A stretch of 48,450 nucleotides of DNA, taken from NCBI GenBank assembly GCA_004295245.1, contig REAR01000065.1, positions 1-48,450 of the forward strand, read 5' to 3'. Each line of letters opens with the position of its first letter. The stretch's first letter is position 1. The position numbers were made by a program, and so were the translations under genes. The notes under the pieces were generated by a model, which searched no databases, was not told where the DNA came from, and was given only the letters and a program-made list of their open reading frames with translations. This DNA is from Sphingobacteriales bacterium (lineage in GTDB: Bacteria; Bacteroidota; Bacteroidia; Chitinophagales; Chitinophagaceae). Of this stretch, positions 31,605 through 40,546 are shown in pieces.

Positions 31605-32078
31605 CTATGGGTTTAATTGCCAGATTGTATAATTAAGCATTGTTGCAAAACTTACCCAACTTATATAGGGTACCAGCAACCAAGCTGCTGTTTTGTTTAC
31701 CTTACTAAAAGCAATGATGGTACAAAAAATAGTTAGCCACAGCACCACAATTTCTATTAACGCTGCACCCAATTGGTGTTTTGAGAAAAAAAGATAGGTC
31801 CACAGTAAGTTTAAAACCAATTGTAGCGCATACAAGAAAAGCCCCCACTTTTTAAAAGCAGATTGGGGTAGGGTTTTCCAAACCAGGTAAGCGGCTATGC
31901 CCATAAGAATATAAAGCAAAGTCCAAACAGGGCCAAAAAGCCAGCTGGGTGGGTTCCAGGTGGGCTTTTGTAAACCAGCATACCAACCCGGTATTTCTGC
32001 AAGCGTATATTGGCTGCCAATAAAACCAATCAGCAACGGTGCTGCAATTGAAAGTATTAATTTTATTATTCTATTCAT
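31605..32078 (-). CDS. tspO: TspO/MBR family membrane protein
   Basis: 157 codons from ATG 32078, which lies one base after the stop of the upstream DUF3810 gene; an upstream in-frame ATG (32117) would overlap that gene. Five hydrophobic segments are visible, with the family markers PGWYAGLQKPTWNPPSWLFG (loop with the tryptophan-rich ligand region), GPVWTLLYILMGIAAYLVW and the last helix VPYISWVSFATMLNYTIW. TspO proteins bind porphyrins and related ligands in the membrane; the physiological role varies. Translationally coupled to the DUF3810 gene. Confidence 0.93.
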   Translation of the reverse strand: MNRIIKLILSIAAPLLIGFIGSQYTLAEIPGWYAGLQKPTWNPPSWLFGPVWTLLYILMGIAAYLVWKTLPQSAFKKWGLFLYALQLVLNLLWTYLFFSKHQLGAALIEIVVLWLTIFCTIIAFSKVNKTAAWLLVPYISWVSFATMLNYTIWQLNP

Positions 32079-32079
32079 A

Positions 32080-33180
32080 TTAAAATGTAGCAGCACCGTT
32101 TTTTTTATAATAAGCAATCAGCAGGGCTGTTACTTCACTATAACTCTGCATGCCGCTGGGTTGTTCATTTGCCCTCAAATAATTTGTATATAAATATTTA
32201 ATAACCGGCTCAATGGGGTTTTGGTGCTTCTCGTAAAACAATTGCAGTGCTTTAAAATCTGCTTTTGCTTTAGCAGGTATGCTTGTGTGAATAGTACGGG
32301 CCATTACAGAATCGCGGGTGTATAATTCTCTTATTGCGTAACTGTATAAATCAAAGTATAAAGAATACAAAAAAGCAGTATCCGTACTTTTTTTGGCGGT
32401 TAAATAACCGGCAAAATTGGCTTCGTTTTCTTTAGCATACCCGAGCTGGTGGCCAATTTCATGGCAGGTGGTAAACGGCTGCACAAATTGGGGCACGGTT
32501 GTATTTACCTGCGCTTCTCCGGTAAACGGGTTGTAGTAGCCGGTATAGCCTAGGTAATTACCTAAATAACTAAAAAGGGATGGCTTTACAGCTGCAACCG
32601 GATAATTTAATTGAGGATATTGTTGTGCTGCCAGTTTATAACTGTTGGTGGCTTCTTTAAAAAGGTTTTTTTTCGTCCAATAATTGGGTGGGGTAGCAGC
32701 GGCCACACTAAAAGTTGAGAGCCTTGTTGTCATCAATCTTGTTATCTGCTCTAAATCTCCGGTGCTGTATGGGGCTTGGGTTAATTGCAATTGATAGCCA
32801 TGCCCCAGGCGGTTATAGTTTAACCCCCACAACAAGTTAAAGGCTACGTAAATAAAAATTATGGCAAAGCCCGTTTTTTTAAGCGCTTTCAACCAATACT
32901 CTTTGGAAGTTTTTTTTTGCGCAATGCCTTTAATTGTTTTAATAATAACCCGCAGCAGGTAAAGAAAAAGTATTGCATACAGTATATCACCCGCACTAAA
33001 AGGCAACCAACCCAGTAACAACCTTTGAAACCTGCTAATTAATAAATATAATCCATTGCTATAATACGTTTCAATAAATGCCGGAAACAACGCAGCAATT
33101 TTTATAATTAAAGCTGTACTAAGCAATCCAATCCACCACCATTTTTTCTGATACATAGCTGGTATTCTTTTACCTGCCAT
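32080..33180 (-). CDS. DUF3810 membrane metallopeptidase-like protein
   Basis: 366 codons. Three membrane segments are at about residues 15-34, 62-80 and 105-122. The extracytoplasmic part contains a gluzincin-type zinc site, HEIGHQLGYAKENEANFAGY, i.e. HExxH with a downstream Glu, as in DUF3810. This is consistent with a membrane-bound peptidase, but no substrate is known. Starts ATG 33180. It is the first gene of a two-gene operon with tspO, separated by one base. Confidence 0.9.
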   Translation of the reverse strand: MAGKRIPAMYQKKWWWIGLLSTALIIKIAALFPAFIETYYSNGLYLLISRFQRLLLGWLPFSAGDILYAILFLYLLRVIIKTIKGIAQKKTSKEYWLKALKKTGFAIIFIYVAFNLLWGLNYNRLGHGYQLQLTQAPYSTGDLEQITRLMTTRLSTFSVAAATPPNYWTKKNLFKEATNSYKLAAQQYPQLNYPVAAVKPSLFSYLGNYLGYTGYYNPFTGEAQVNTTVPQFVQPFTTCHEIGHQLGYAKENEANFAGYLTAKKSTDTAFLYSLYFDLYSYAIRELYTRDSVMARTIHTSIPAKAKADFKALQLFYEKHQNPIEPVIKYLYTNYLRANEQPSGMQSYSEVTALLIAYYKKNGAATF

Positions 33181-33299
33181 GAAAATAGTTAATGCCTGTT
33201 TAATAAAGCTGATTTATTAAACTTTTATGACTGCAAAGGTTCTTAAACTAACACAACGGCAATAACAATAGCCATTATAAAAAACAAAAAATCATCAAT

Positions 33300-33599
33300 A
33301 TGAAAACAAAAAAAATTATCACCGTTCTTATTTTGTGTTTTGGGCTTATAATAACCGCACAGGCGCAATTGGTGGTGCGGGTAAGGCCGCATTCCCCGGT
33401 ACTTAAGGGCAGGCCTTTGGCACCTTCCCCGCGCCACATATGGATGGATGGAAGTTGGGCAGTTAGGGGAGGTGTTTATATGTGGACAGATGGGTATTGG
33501 TCATCTCCACGTAACGGACATGTATGGATAAACGGGCATTGGAAACACCAGCGTGGCGGTTGGGTATGGGTGCCGGGTCATTGGCGCAGAAGGTGGTAA
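33300..33599 (+). CDS. Secreted YXWGXW-repeat-type protein
   Basis: 99 codons. Signal peptide MKTKKIITVLILCFGLIITAQAQ. The mature part is four copies of a W-x-x-G-x-W motif: HIWMDGSWAVRG, YMWTDGYWSSPR, HVWINGHWKHQR and WVWVPGHWRRRW. This resembles the BcpO-type/YXWGXW family of short exported proteins; their role is unknown. The very basic end (HWRRRW) is unusual for an exported domain. A terminator follows 12 bases after the stop. Confidence 0.85.
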   Translation: MKTKKIITVLILCFGLIITAQAQLVVRVRPHSPVLKGRPLAPSPRHIWMDGSWAVRGGVYMWTDGYWSSPRNGHVWINGHWKHQRGGWVWVPGHWRRRW

Positions 33600-33610
33600 A
33601 ATAAGTAATC

Positions 33611-33640
33611 AAATCCCGGTGCCTACCGGGATTTTTTTTA
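33611..33640 (+). terminator. Terminator of the YXWGXW-repeat gene
   Basis: Stem AAATCCCGGT / ACCGGGATTT with a GCCT loop and a following T run. Confidence 0.9.
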
Positions 33641-33647
33641 TTTTGGG

Positions 33648-33838
33648 GTGCCAGTATTGTTATTACTACTAAGCAGTTGTTGCGTCGCACCCTTCAGCAG
33701 CGGTGCTTTTAGGGGCAAATAAATTATGGGCTGATATTCAGTAGTTAAATACTTAGAAATGCAAGTCTGGCCGGGCTTTTTACAACCGTTGCAGGGTGCG
33801 ACGCAACGGCTGATAGGCCTTGTTAAATGGCAGGGTAT
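33648..33838 (+). repeat. Two-armed dispersed repeat element
   Basis: Left: GTGCCAG (33649-33655) and GTTGCGTCGCACCCTTCAGC (33679-33698). Right: CGTTGCAGGGTGCGACGCAA (33788-33807), then GGCAGGGTATC (33829-33839), a degraded outer end. It lies directly upstream of the rpsJ promoter. Confidence 0.88.
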
Positions 33839-33880
33839 CTAAAAAATTGGCAGTCAGTTTAAAAATACTTTAAAAAATTC

Positions 33881-33911
33881 TTTGGCCGTAATACTTAAGC
33901 CGTTACCTTTG
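33881..33911 (+). promoter_or_regulatory. Promoter of the S10 operon
   Basis: TTTG (33881-33884) is followed after 19 bases by TACCTTTG (33904-33911), a textbook Bacteroidetes -33/-7 pair. Transcription should start near 33918, about 24 bases before rpsJ. Confidence 0.75.
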
Positions 33912-33941
33912 CACTCCCAAAATAAATTTGGGTTTTGGCTT

Positions 33942-34247
33942 ATGTCTCAACGAATCAGAATCAAATTACAGTCATACGATCATAATCTGGTAGATAAGTC
34001 TGCAGAGAAAATCGTGAAAACAGTTCGTACTACAGGTGCAGTGGTAACAGGTCCAATTCCTTTACCTACGCAAAAGAAAGTTTTTACTGTATTACGTTCA
34101 CCCCACGTAAATAAAAAGGCACGTGAGCAGTTTCAATTACATACTCACAAGCGCTTATTAGACATCTATACGTCTTCTTCAAGAACAGTAGATGCTTTGA
34201 GTAAGTTGGATTTGCCTTCTGGTGTAGAAGTTGAAATTAAGGCGTAA
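33942..34247 (+). CDS. rpsJ: Small ribosomal subunit protein S10
   Basis: 101 codons from ATG 33942; an upstream in-frame ATG (33882) lies inside the promoter and is rejected. Begins [20 protein letters not shown] and contains [20 protein letters not shown], the S10 hallmark. It is part of the 30S head near the tRNA sites and, with NusB, of transcription antitermination. First gene of the long ribosomal operon; a 264-base gap follows. Confidence 0.97.
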   Translation: MSQRIRIKLQSYDHNLVDKSAEKIVKTVRTTGAVVTGPIPLPTQKKVFTVLRSPHVNKKAREQFQLHTHKRLLDIYTSSSRTVDALSKLDLPSGVEVEIKA

Positions 34248-34511
34248 CAGCCCGGTAATAGCCATTTAGTTCTTATAAACATCGGTTATCTCTCAATACT
34301 GGCTTGCAGTACAAAAGAGCTCTGACAAACATTAAATTTCTCTCTGCAATTGCAGGGACAAACATATAAACAAGCCGTTCGGGGTTTGTTTACCGCCAGT
34401 ACTTCTGAATAAAAAGGAAAAGGTTGGTGGGTAAACGGGGATTGAAATCCAACAGGTAAAATTTACCAATAAGGGATTGTCTCTTCAACCTTGCGGCGCA
34501 AACATTAAAAA
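34248..34511 (+). promoter_or_regulatory. Long structured intergenic leader before rplC
   Basis: 264 bases, much longer than the other gaps of this operon (8 to 177 bases). Structures visible on the plus strand: a 9-bp hairpin AAACAAGCC / GGTTTGTTT type (34368-34391); a 7-bp long-range helix AAGGTTG (34420-34426) with CAACCTT (34486-34492). Inside that helix are a small hairpin GGAT-TGAA-ATCC (34439-34450) and a TTTACC (34462-34467) that can pair with either of two GGTAAA copies (34430-34435 or 34455-34460). It ends 19 bases before the rplC start. It could be an autoregulatory r-protein leader; I know of no match and this is inference from pairing alone. Confidence 0.45.
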
Positions 34512-35129
34512 ATGAAAGCGATCATTGGTAAGAAAGTTGGAATGACCAGCATTTTTGGTACCGACGGCAAACAAACTGCCTGTACCATTATTGAGGCTGG
34601 CCCCTGCGTTGTTACACAGGTTAAAACAAAAGAAACAGACGGCTACAACGCATTACAAATAGCATTCGGCGATAAAAAAGACAAACACGCTACAGCAGCC
34701 GAAAAAAATCACTTCGCAAAGGCTAATACTCCAGCCAAAAAGATTTCAAGAGAATTTCGCGACTACAGCATAGAAAAAATATTAGGAGAATCTATTACAG
34801 TTGAAATTTTCACTGAAGGTGAAAAAGTTGATGTAGTAGGTACTACAAAAGGAAAGGGTTTCCAGGGTGTTGTTAAACGCCATGGTTTCTCTGGTGTGGG
34901 TCAGCAATCTCACGGTCAGCATGATCGTCAGAGAGCTCCGGGTTCATTGGGTAACTCATCTGATGCCAGCCGTGTTATGAAAGGTATGCGTATGGCCGGC
35001 CGTATGGGTGGCGATCGTGTAAAATTGAAAGGTTTGCAAGTAGTAAAGATTTTCCCTGAAAAAAATTATATCCTTGTCAGCGGATCGGTTCCGGGTCATA
35101 ACGGAGCTATAGTTTTTATTCAGAAATAA
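34512..35129 (+). CDS. rplC: Large ribosomal subunit protein L3
   Basis: 205 codons. Begins [20 protein letters not shown] and carries the conserved loop [20 protein letters not shown] that reaches the peptidyl-transferase centre, then [19 protein letters not shown]3 is an early 23S rRNA-binding assembly protein. Follows the unusually long structured gap and is spaced 19 bases from rplD. Confidence 0.97.
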   Translation: MKAIIGKKVGMTSIFGTDGKQTACTIIEAGPCVVTQVKTKETDGYNALQIAFGDKKDKHATAAEKNHFAKANTPAKKISREFRDYSIEKILGESITVEIFTEGEKVDVVGTTKGKGFQGVVKRHGFSGVGQQSHGQHDRQRAPGSLGNSSDASRVMKGMRMAGRMGGDRVKLKGLQVVKIFPEKNYILVSGSVPGHNGAIVFIQK

Positions 35130-35148
35130 TTAAATAATTAGAAGTACG

Positions 35149-35787
35149 ATGCAAGTAGATATATTAAATATTAGTGGTAAGCAAACAGGTCGCACCATTG
35201 AGTTACCAGAAGAAATTTTTGGTATTGAACCCAATAAGCATGTTGTTTACTTGGCTGTTAAGCAATATTTAGCTGCACAGCGCCAGGGTACACATAAAGT
35301 TAAAACCCGTTTAGAAGTAAAAGGTGCTTCTAAAAAATTACACAAACAAAAAGGTACCGGTGGTAGCCGTAAGGGTAATATCCGTAACCCGTTGTATAAA
35401 GGTGGTGGTTCTATTTTTGGACCTAAGCCCCGCGATTACGATTTTAAATTAAACCGTAAGGTGAAGGATTTGGCTAAAATGTCTGCATTGGCATTTAAAG
35501 CAAAAGATAACGCAATTGTTGTAGTTGAAGAGATTGCTATGGATGCACCTAAAACCAAGCAATTTACTGAAGTGTTGAAGAGCCTGAATGTTGCCGGTAA
35601 GAAAACATTGCTTGTAACAGCCGACTACAATGACAATCTGTACCTGAGCCTACGTAACCTGCCTACAGTAGAAGGTTCTTTATTGGCCGATATGAATACA
35701 TACGACATTGTAAATGCTGATGTATTAGTATTAACAGAAAATGCAGCCAAAGTATTTACTGAAGAAGTGGTTGAAGTAAACGCATAA
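35149..35787 (+). CDS. rplD: Large ribosomal subunit protein L4
   Basis: 212 codons. Has the exit-tunnel loop KKLHKQKGTGGSRKGNIRNP and GGSIFGPKPRDYDFKLNRKV. In several bacteria L4 represses its own S10 operon, which makes it the natural candidate to act on any leader at 34248-34511; that link is inference. Confidence 0.97.
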   Translation: MQVDILNISGKQTGRTIELPEEIFGIEPNKHVVYLAVKQYLAAQRQGTHKVKTRLEVKGASKKLHKQKGTGGSRKGNIRNPLYKGGGSIFGPKPRDYDFKLNRKVKDLAKMSALAFKAKDNAIVVVEEIAMDAPKTKQFTEVLKSLNVAGKKTLLVTADYNDNLYLSLRNLPTVEGSLLADMNTYDIVNADVLVLTENAAKVFTEEVVEVNA

Positions 35788-35812
35788 TTAATAACAGCAT
35801 AAATTATAAGAG

Positions 35813-36112
35813 ATGAAACTCTCTGAAGTATTGGTAAAGCCTATTTTAACGGAGAAAGCAAATGCACAGCAGGAAAAACTGCGCCGCTATGCTTTCAGAG
35901 TTAGCAAAAAGGCTAATAAGTTAGAAATTAAAAAAGCGGTGGAAGAATTTTATGGTGTTACTGTAGTGGATGTAAATACCTCTGTAGTACCAGGTAAAAA
36001 TAAAACACGCTTTACAAAAGCAGGTTATATACAAGGTAAAAAATCTGCTTACAAAAAGGCTATGGTAACTGTAGCTGAAGGTGAAACAATTGATTTATAC
36101 GCTGCTATTTAA
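35813..36112 (+). CDS. rplW: Large ribosomal subunit protein L23
   Basis: 99 codons. MKLSEVLVKPILTEKANAQQ and the basic loop VVPGKNKTRFTKAGYIQGKK fit L23, which lies at the tunnel exit and docks trigger factor and SRP. Followed by a 67-base gap before rplB. Confidence 0.96.
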   Translation: MKLSEVLVKPILTEKANAQQEKLRRYAFRVSKKANKLEIKKAVEEFYGVTVVDVNTSVVPGKNKTRFTKAGYIQGKKSAYKKAMVTVAEGETIDLYAAI

Positions 36113-36179
36113 TCAGCGCTTTTATAAACAGAATGGCTGGCAAGGCCGCTAAGATTGCAAACAAAAAACGAATTTTAAA

Positions 36180-37013
36180 ATGGCATTAAAAAAGTTCAAA
36201 CCAATTACCGCAGGAACTCGTTGGAGAATTGGTAACGCTTATGCAGAAATTACAACAGACACTCCAGAAAAGAGCCTGTTAGAGAAAAAGAGCGGTACCG
36301 GTGGTAGAAATGCCCAAGGTAGAAGATCTATGAGATATATTGGTGGTGGTAACAAAAATCACTATCGTATTGTAGACTTCAAGCGAAACAAAAAGAATAT
36401 ACCAGCAACAGTAGCATCTATTGAATATGATCCAAACCGTACTGCATTCATCGCTTTATTGAACTATGTAGATGGTGAAAAAAGATACATCATTGCTCCG
36501 CAGGGTTTACAGGTAGGGGCAAGTATTATAAGCGGCGATGAGGTAGCTCCTGAATTAGGAAATGCACTGATGATGAAAAATATGCCTTTAGGTACCTTAA
36601 TTCATAATATTGAATTACAACCTGGGCAAGGTGGTAAAATGGCAAGAAGTGCAGGTTCTTCTGCACAGCTAGCCAACAAAGAAGAGAAATACGCGGTATT
36701 AAAAATGCCAAGTGGTGAGTTAAGAAAGGTACTAGTTAATTGTTATGCTACGGTAGGTGTTGTAAGCAACAGCGATCATAACCTGCAAAGCATGGGTAAA
36801 GCTGGTCGTAACCGTTGGAAAGGTATTCGCCCCCGAACCCGTGGTGTGGCTATGAACCCAGTAGATCACCCAATGGGTGGTGGTGAGGGTAAATCTTCGG
36901 GCGGTCATCCAAGAAGCAGAACCGGTAAATACGCAAAAGGTGAAAAAACACGTAAGCGTGATAAGGGTTCTAACAAACTTATCATTCAGCGTAAGAACGG
37001 TAAGAAATTATAA
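36180..37013 (+). CDS. rplB: Large ribosomal subunit protein L2
   Basis: 277 codons, full length. Signature elements include [54 protein letters not shown] and [20 protein letters not shown] with the conserved histidine near the peptidyl-transferase centre. Binds 23S rRNA and helps subunit association. Confidence 0.98.
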   Translation: MALKKFKPITAGTRWRIGNAYAEITTDTPEKSLLEKKSGTGGRNAQGRRSMRYIGGGNKNHYRIVDFKRNKKNIPATVASIEYDPNRTAFIALLNYVDGEKRYIIAPQGLQVGASIISGDEVAPELGNALMMKNMPLGTLIHNIELQPGQGGKMARSAGSSAQLANKEEKYAVLKMPSGELRKVLVNCYATVGVVSNSDHNLQSMGKAGRNRWKGIRPRTRGVAMNPVDHPMGGGEGKSSGGHPRSRTGKYAKGEKTRKRDKGSNKLIIQRKNGKKL

Positions 37014-37064
37014 AAGAACAGAGCCGAATAAACATCATTAATTTATCAAATTAACTCATTCAAA

Positions 37065-37337
37065 ATGGGTCGTTCAATTAAAAAAGGTCCTTATGTTGCT
37101 TCTCACCTTGAGAATAAGGTGTTGGCAGTAAATGAAGGAAAAGCAAAAAAAGGTGTTATTAAAACCTGGAGCCGTCGTTCTACTATTACTCCGGATTTTG
37201 TAGGCCACACATTTGCTGTGCACAATGGTAACAAATTCATTCCTGTGTATGTAACAGAATTTATGGTAGGCCATAAATTAGGAGAGTTTGCACCAACCCG
37301 CAACTTCAAAGGACACTCAAGTAAAAAAATAGCTTAA
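37065..37337 (+). CDS. rpsS: Small ribosomal subunit protein S19
   Basis: 90 codons. [40 protein letters not shown] and [20 protein letters not shown] are all typical of S19, which forms a head complex with S13 on 16S rRNA. Confidence 0.97.
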   Translation: MGRSIKKGPYVASHLENKVLAVNEGKAKKGVIKTWSRRSTITPDFVGHTFAVHNGNKFIPVYVTEFMVGHKLGEFAPTRNFKGHSSKKIA

Positions 37338-37390
37338 TGGTATAAACGGCAGGTAACAATGCCTGAGCGTTTAACTGAAAATAAAATAAA

Positions 37391-37732
37391 ATGGAAGCAG
37401 TAGCTAAACTTAGAAATTATCCCACCTCACCACGTAAGATGCGCTTACTGGTTGATGAAATACGTAGTATGGGTGTTGAGAAAGCCCTGGCTTTTTTAGA
37501 ATTTCACCCACAGCATTCAGCTGTGCCTTTACGCAAACTGGTATTATCTGCCATCAACAACTGGAAACAAAAGAATGAAGGTGGCGATGAAACAGGACTT
37601 GTAGTAAAAACTGTATTTGTGGATGGTGCAAGAACTATTAAGCGTATGCGCCCTGCTCCACAGGGACGTGGATACCGTGTTCGTAAGCGCAGCAACCACG
37701 TAACTGTAATCGTAGATACTAAATCAAAATAA
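37391..37732 (+). CDS. rplV: Large ribosomal subunit protein L22
   Basis: 113 codons. Has [20 protein letters not shown] at the start and the extended hairpin [20 protein letters not shown] that lines the exit tunnel. Spaced 22 bases from rpsC. Confidence 0.97.
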   Translation: MEAVAKLRNYPTSPRKMRLLVDEIRSMGVEKALAFLEFHPQHSAVPLRKLVLSAINNWKQKNEGGDETGLVVKTVFVDGARTIKRMRPAPQGRGYRVRKRSNHVTVIVDTKSK

Positions 37733-37754
37733 CTAATCAACTAATAAACCAGAT

Positions 37755-38552
37755 ATGGGTCAAAAAACAAATCCTATTGGTGCGAGGTTAGGTATCATCC
37801 GCGGATGGGAAAGTAATTGGTACGGTAACAAGAAAGATTATTCCGTTAAACTGATTGAGGATAACAAGATCCGTAATTACCTGAATGCACGTATTAACAA
37901 AGGGGGTATCTCTAAAATTGTTATAGAGCGTACACTGGGTAAGTTGATAGTAACTATTCATACTTCTAAGCCTGGTATCATCATTGGTAAAGGCGGTAAT
38001 GAAGTAGATCGTATTAAAGAAGAACTGAAAAAGTTAACCGGTAAAGACGATGTGCAAATCAACATCCTTGAAATCCGTCGTCCGGAGTTGGATGCTATGA
38101 TTGTGGCAGACACTATTGCCCGACAGATTGAAAACCGAATTAACTATAAAAGAGCCATCAAAATGGCAATTGCCTCTGCATTACGTATGGGTGCAGAAGG
38201 TATAAAAATTAAAGCCAGTGGTCGTTTAGGCGGTGCAGAAATTGCCCGTTCTGAAGAAATTAAACAAGGCCGCACTCCATTGCATACCCTGCGTATGGAT
38301 ATTGATTATGCTTCTGTATTTGCTTTAACCGTTTATGGTAAAATTGGTTTGAAAGTGTGGATTTGTAAAGGCGAGGTTTTAACTAAACGAGACCTGAATC
38401 CGAATTTCGTTGGTGGCAAGAATGATGTAAGTGAAAGAAGAGACAGAAGAGAAGGTGGCGATCATCGTGGTGAAAGAAGAGACGACAGAAGAGGTGGAGG
38501 CAGTGATAACAGAAGAGGTGGTGGCGATAACAGAAGAGGGGGCAGAAACTAA
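37755..38552 (+). CDS. rpsC: Small ribosomal subunit protein S3 with a long Arg/Gly-rich tail
   Basis: 265 codons. Begins [20 protein letters not shown]. The KH domain contains [18 protein letters not shown] and the S3 C-terminal domain has [20 protein letters not shown] and [20 protein letters not shown]. The last about 40 residues are low-complexity R/D/G/E repeats ([31 protein letters not shown]), absent from E. coli S3 but of a kind seen in some Bacteroidota. S3 lines the mRNA entry tunnel, so the tail may touch incoming mRNA; that is inference. Confidence 0.97.
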   Translation: MGQKTNPIGARLGIIRGWESNWYGNKKDYSVKLIEDNKIRNYLNARINKGGISKIVIERTLGKLIVTIHTSKPGIIIGKGGNEVDRIKEELKKLTGKDDVQINILEIRRPELDAMIVADTIARQIENRINYKRAIKMAIASALRMGAEGIKIKASGRLGGAEIARSEEIKQGRTPLHTLRMDIDYASVFALTVYGKIGLKVWICKGEVLTKRDLNPNFVGGKNDVSERRDRREGGDHRGERRDDRRGGGSDNRRGGGDNRRGGRN

Positions 38553-38621
38553 GCACTCTGCAATACCGGTAAAAACCGGCATAAGCAAAACAAATAATAA
38601 CGGTATCAAACTTTAATAAAG

Positions 38622-39041
38622 ATGTTACAACCAAAAAGAACAAAACACAGAAAAACGCAGAAAGGCCGCATGAAGGGTGATGCTAAAAGAGGAACGACGT
38701 TGGCTTTTGGTTCATTTGGCTTAAAAGCGTTGGATAGTGTTTGGATGACTGACCGTCAGATTGAAGCAGCCAGACAATCTATGACACGTGCAATGAAACG
38801 TGAGGGTAGCGTTTGGATCCGCATCTTCCCTGATAAACCCGTTACCAAGAAGCCTGCAGAGGTACGTATGGGTAAAGGTAAAGGTAACCCCGAAGGCTGG
38901 GCAGCTATTGTAAAACCAGGTCGTATTTTGTTTGAGGCAGATGGTGTTTCTATGGCAGTAGCTAAAGAAGCGATGGAATTAGCTGCACAAAAATTACCCA
39001 TTAAAACCAAGTTCGTTGTTCGCCACGATTTGGAAGCCTAA
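38622..39041 (+). CDS. rplP: Large ribosomal subunit protein L16
   Basis: 139 codons. [40 protein letters not shown] and [20 protein letters not shown] match L16, which helps position tRNA in the A site and is needed late in 50S assembly. Confidence 0.97.
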   Translation: MLQPKRTKHRKTQKGRMKGDAKRGTTLAFGSFGLKALDSVWMTDRQIEAARQSMTRAMKREGSVWIRIFPDKPVTKKPAEVRMGKGKGNPEGWAAIVKPGRILFEADGVSMAVAKEAMELAAQKLPIKTKFVVRHDLEA

Positions 39042-39071
39042 TCATTGCAATAAAGTATAAATAATACTACA

Positions 39072-39281
39072 ATGTCAAAAAGAATTGATTTTATAAAGAG
39101 TGTAAAAGATATGAACGATACTGATTTAAAGGCAAAGCTTGCAGAAGATCAGTTGCGTTTAAAGAAACTGGAGTTTGCTCATGCTATTTCTCCATTGGAA
39201 AACCCAATGAGCATCCGTAGCCTGCGCAAGGATATTGCCCGGTTACAAACCGCTTTAAAGAAAAAACAACTTGGTTTCTAA
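39072..39281 (+). CDS. rpmC: Large ribosomal subunit protein L29
   Basis: 69 codons of mostly helical, charged sequence: DMNDTDLKAKLAEDQLRLKK then the L29 hallmark ENPMSIRSLRKDIARLQTAL. It lies at the tunnel exit beside L23. In the expected place between rplP and rpsQ. Confidence 0.94.
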   Translation: MSKRIDFIKSVKDMNDTDLKAKLAEDQLRLKKLEFAHAISPLENPMSIRSLRKDIARLQTALKKKQLGF

Positions 39282-39337
39282 TATAACTGCCAGTTGCCTT
39301 TAAAACAGCAACACAGTTACCGCTAAAAAATAATAAA

Positions 39338-39595
39338 ATGGTTGAAAGAAATTTGCGTAAAACTAGGATAGGGATTGTTACCAGCAACAAGATGACTAAA
39401 ACCATCACCGTTGCGGTTGAAAGAAAAGTAAAGCACCCTATCTACGGTAAGTTTGTAAAGAAAACTACCAAATTCCATGCTCACGATGAGAAGAGTGAGT
39501 GTAGCATTGGCGATACCGTAAAAATTATGGAAACCCGTCCGTTGAGCAAAACAAAACGCTGGAGACTGGTAGAAGTAGTTGAGAAAGTAAAATAG
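39338..39595 (+). CDS. rpsQ: Small ribosomal subunit protein S17
   Basis: 85 codons. [40 protein letters not shown] and [20 protein letters not shown] are typical of S17, a primary 16S rRNA binder. Confidence 0.96.
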   Translation: MVERNLRKTRIGIVTSNKMTKTITVAVERKVKHPIYGKFVKKTTKFHAHDEKSECSIGDTVKIMETRPLSKTKRWRLVEVVEKVK

Positions 39596-39653
39596 TTATT
39601 GGCAGGTTGTTTAAAAGCAAACTGCAATCAGAAATATTTAAACAGTAAATAAA

Positions 39654-40022
39654 ATGGTACAGCAAGAAAGCAGGTTAAACGTTGCCGATAACAGTGGCGC
39701 CAAAGAGGTGTTGGTGATTCGTGTATTGGGAAATAGCGGACAGGATTATGCCGGTATTGGAGATAAAATTGTAGTTACTGTAAAAGATGCGATTCCTGCA
39801 GGCGGTATTAAAAAAGGTACCGTTACCAAAGCCGTAATAGTTCGTACAAAAAATAAATTACGCCGTAAAGACGGTTCATACATTCGTTTTGATGATAACG
39901 CTGTGGTATTATTAAACCAGGCAGATGAACCCCGCGGTACCCGTATTTTTGGGCCAGTGGCTCGTGAGTTGCGTGACAAGGGATATATGAAAATTATATC
40001 TCTGGCGCCTGAAGTGTTATAA
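39654..40022 (+). CDS. rplN: Large ribosomal subunit protein L14
   Basis: 122 codons. [35 protein letters not shown] and [20 protein letters not shown] identify L14, which contacts 16S rRNA in an inter-subunit bridge. Followed by a 177-base gap, unusual at this point in the operon, filled by a repeat element. Confidence 0.97.
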   Translation: MVQQESRLNVADNSGAKEVLVIRVLGNSGQDYAGIGDKIVVTVKDAIPAGGIKKGTVTKAVIVRTKNKLRRKDGSYIRFDDNAVVLLNQADEPRGTRIFGPVARELRDKGYMKIISLAPEVL

Positions 40023-40033
40023 GAAAGCAGTTA

Positions 40034-40146
40034 GGTAACCAGGCGGTACAATAACCATCAGGCCCCGGTTGCGTCGCACACTTCAACCAAAGATAAGAGC
40101 TGAGCAGAGAGACAACAGTACAAGTGAGTGACACAACGATGATGCA
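40034..40146 (+). repeat. Decayed two-armed repeat element inside the spc operon
   Basis: Left: GGTAACCAGGCGG (40034-40046) and CCGGTTGCGTCGCACACTTC (40065-40084). Right: AGTACAAGTGAGTGACACAA (40118-40137) followed by CGATGATGC, a form of GTACAAGTGTGCGACGCAAC with three changes. The element is about 110 bp, the shortest two-armed copy, and sits between rplN and rplX. Confidence 0.8.
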
Positions 40147-40199
40147 CAAAGAACAAAAGTTTAGTACACAATTCTCTTAAAGAGATAAAGACAATAAAA

Positions 40200-40538
40200 A
40201 TGAGTAACAGATTTAAACCCAAATTCAACATTAAAAAGGGCGACGCTGTGGTAGTAATTGCCGGCGACGATAAAGATGCAAGCAAACCCCGTAAAGTGTT
40301 GGAAGTATACCCTGATATTTCTAAGGTATTGGTAGAAGGTGTGAACATTATTACCAAACACACCAAACCTTCTGCACAAAACACTAAAGGTGGAATTATT
40401 AAGAAGGAAGCGCCTATACACATTAGTAATATAATGCTGTGGGATGCCAAGAAAGGTGAGAAAACCAAAATAAAGCGCAGCCGTGAAACTGGTAAACTGG
40501 TTCGCATTTCTAAAAAATCTGGTGAAGCAATTAAATAA
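40200..40538 (+). CDS. rplX: Large ribosomal subunit protein L24
   Basis: 112 codons. The KOW motif region is present as [20 protein letters not shown] with [18 protein letters not shown] after it, then [21 protein letters not shown]24 starts 50S assembly. Spaced 8 bases from rplE. Confidence 0.95.
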   Translation: MSNRFKPKFNIKKGDAVVVIAGDDKDASKPRKVLEVYPDISKVLVEGVNIITKHTKPSAQNTKGGIIKKEAPIHISNIMLWDAKKGEKTKIKRSRETGKLVRISKKSGEAIK

Positions 40539-40546
40539 GTAATACG

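Larger units (their letters stand above)
33600..33941. other. 342-bp intergenic region before rpsJ
   Basis: It contains a terminator (33611-33640), a two-armed repeat element (33648-33838) and the rpsJ promoter (33881-33911). No further ORF is supported. Confidence 0.8.
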
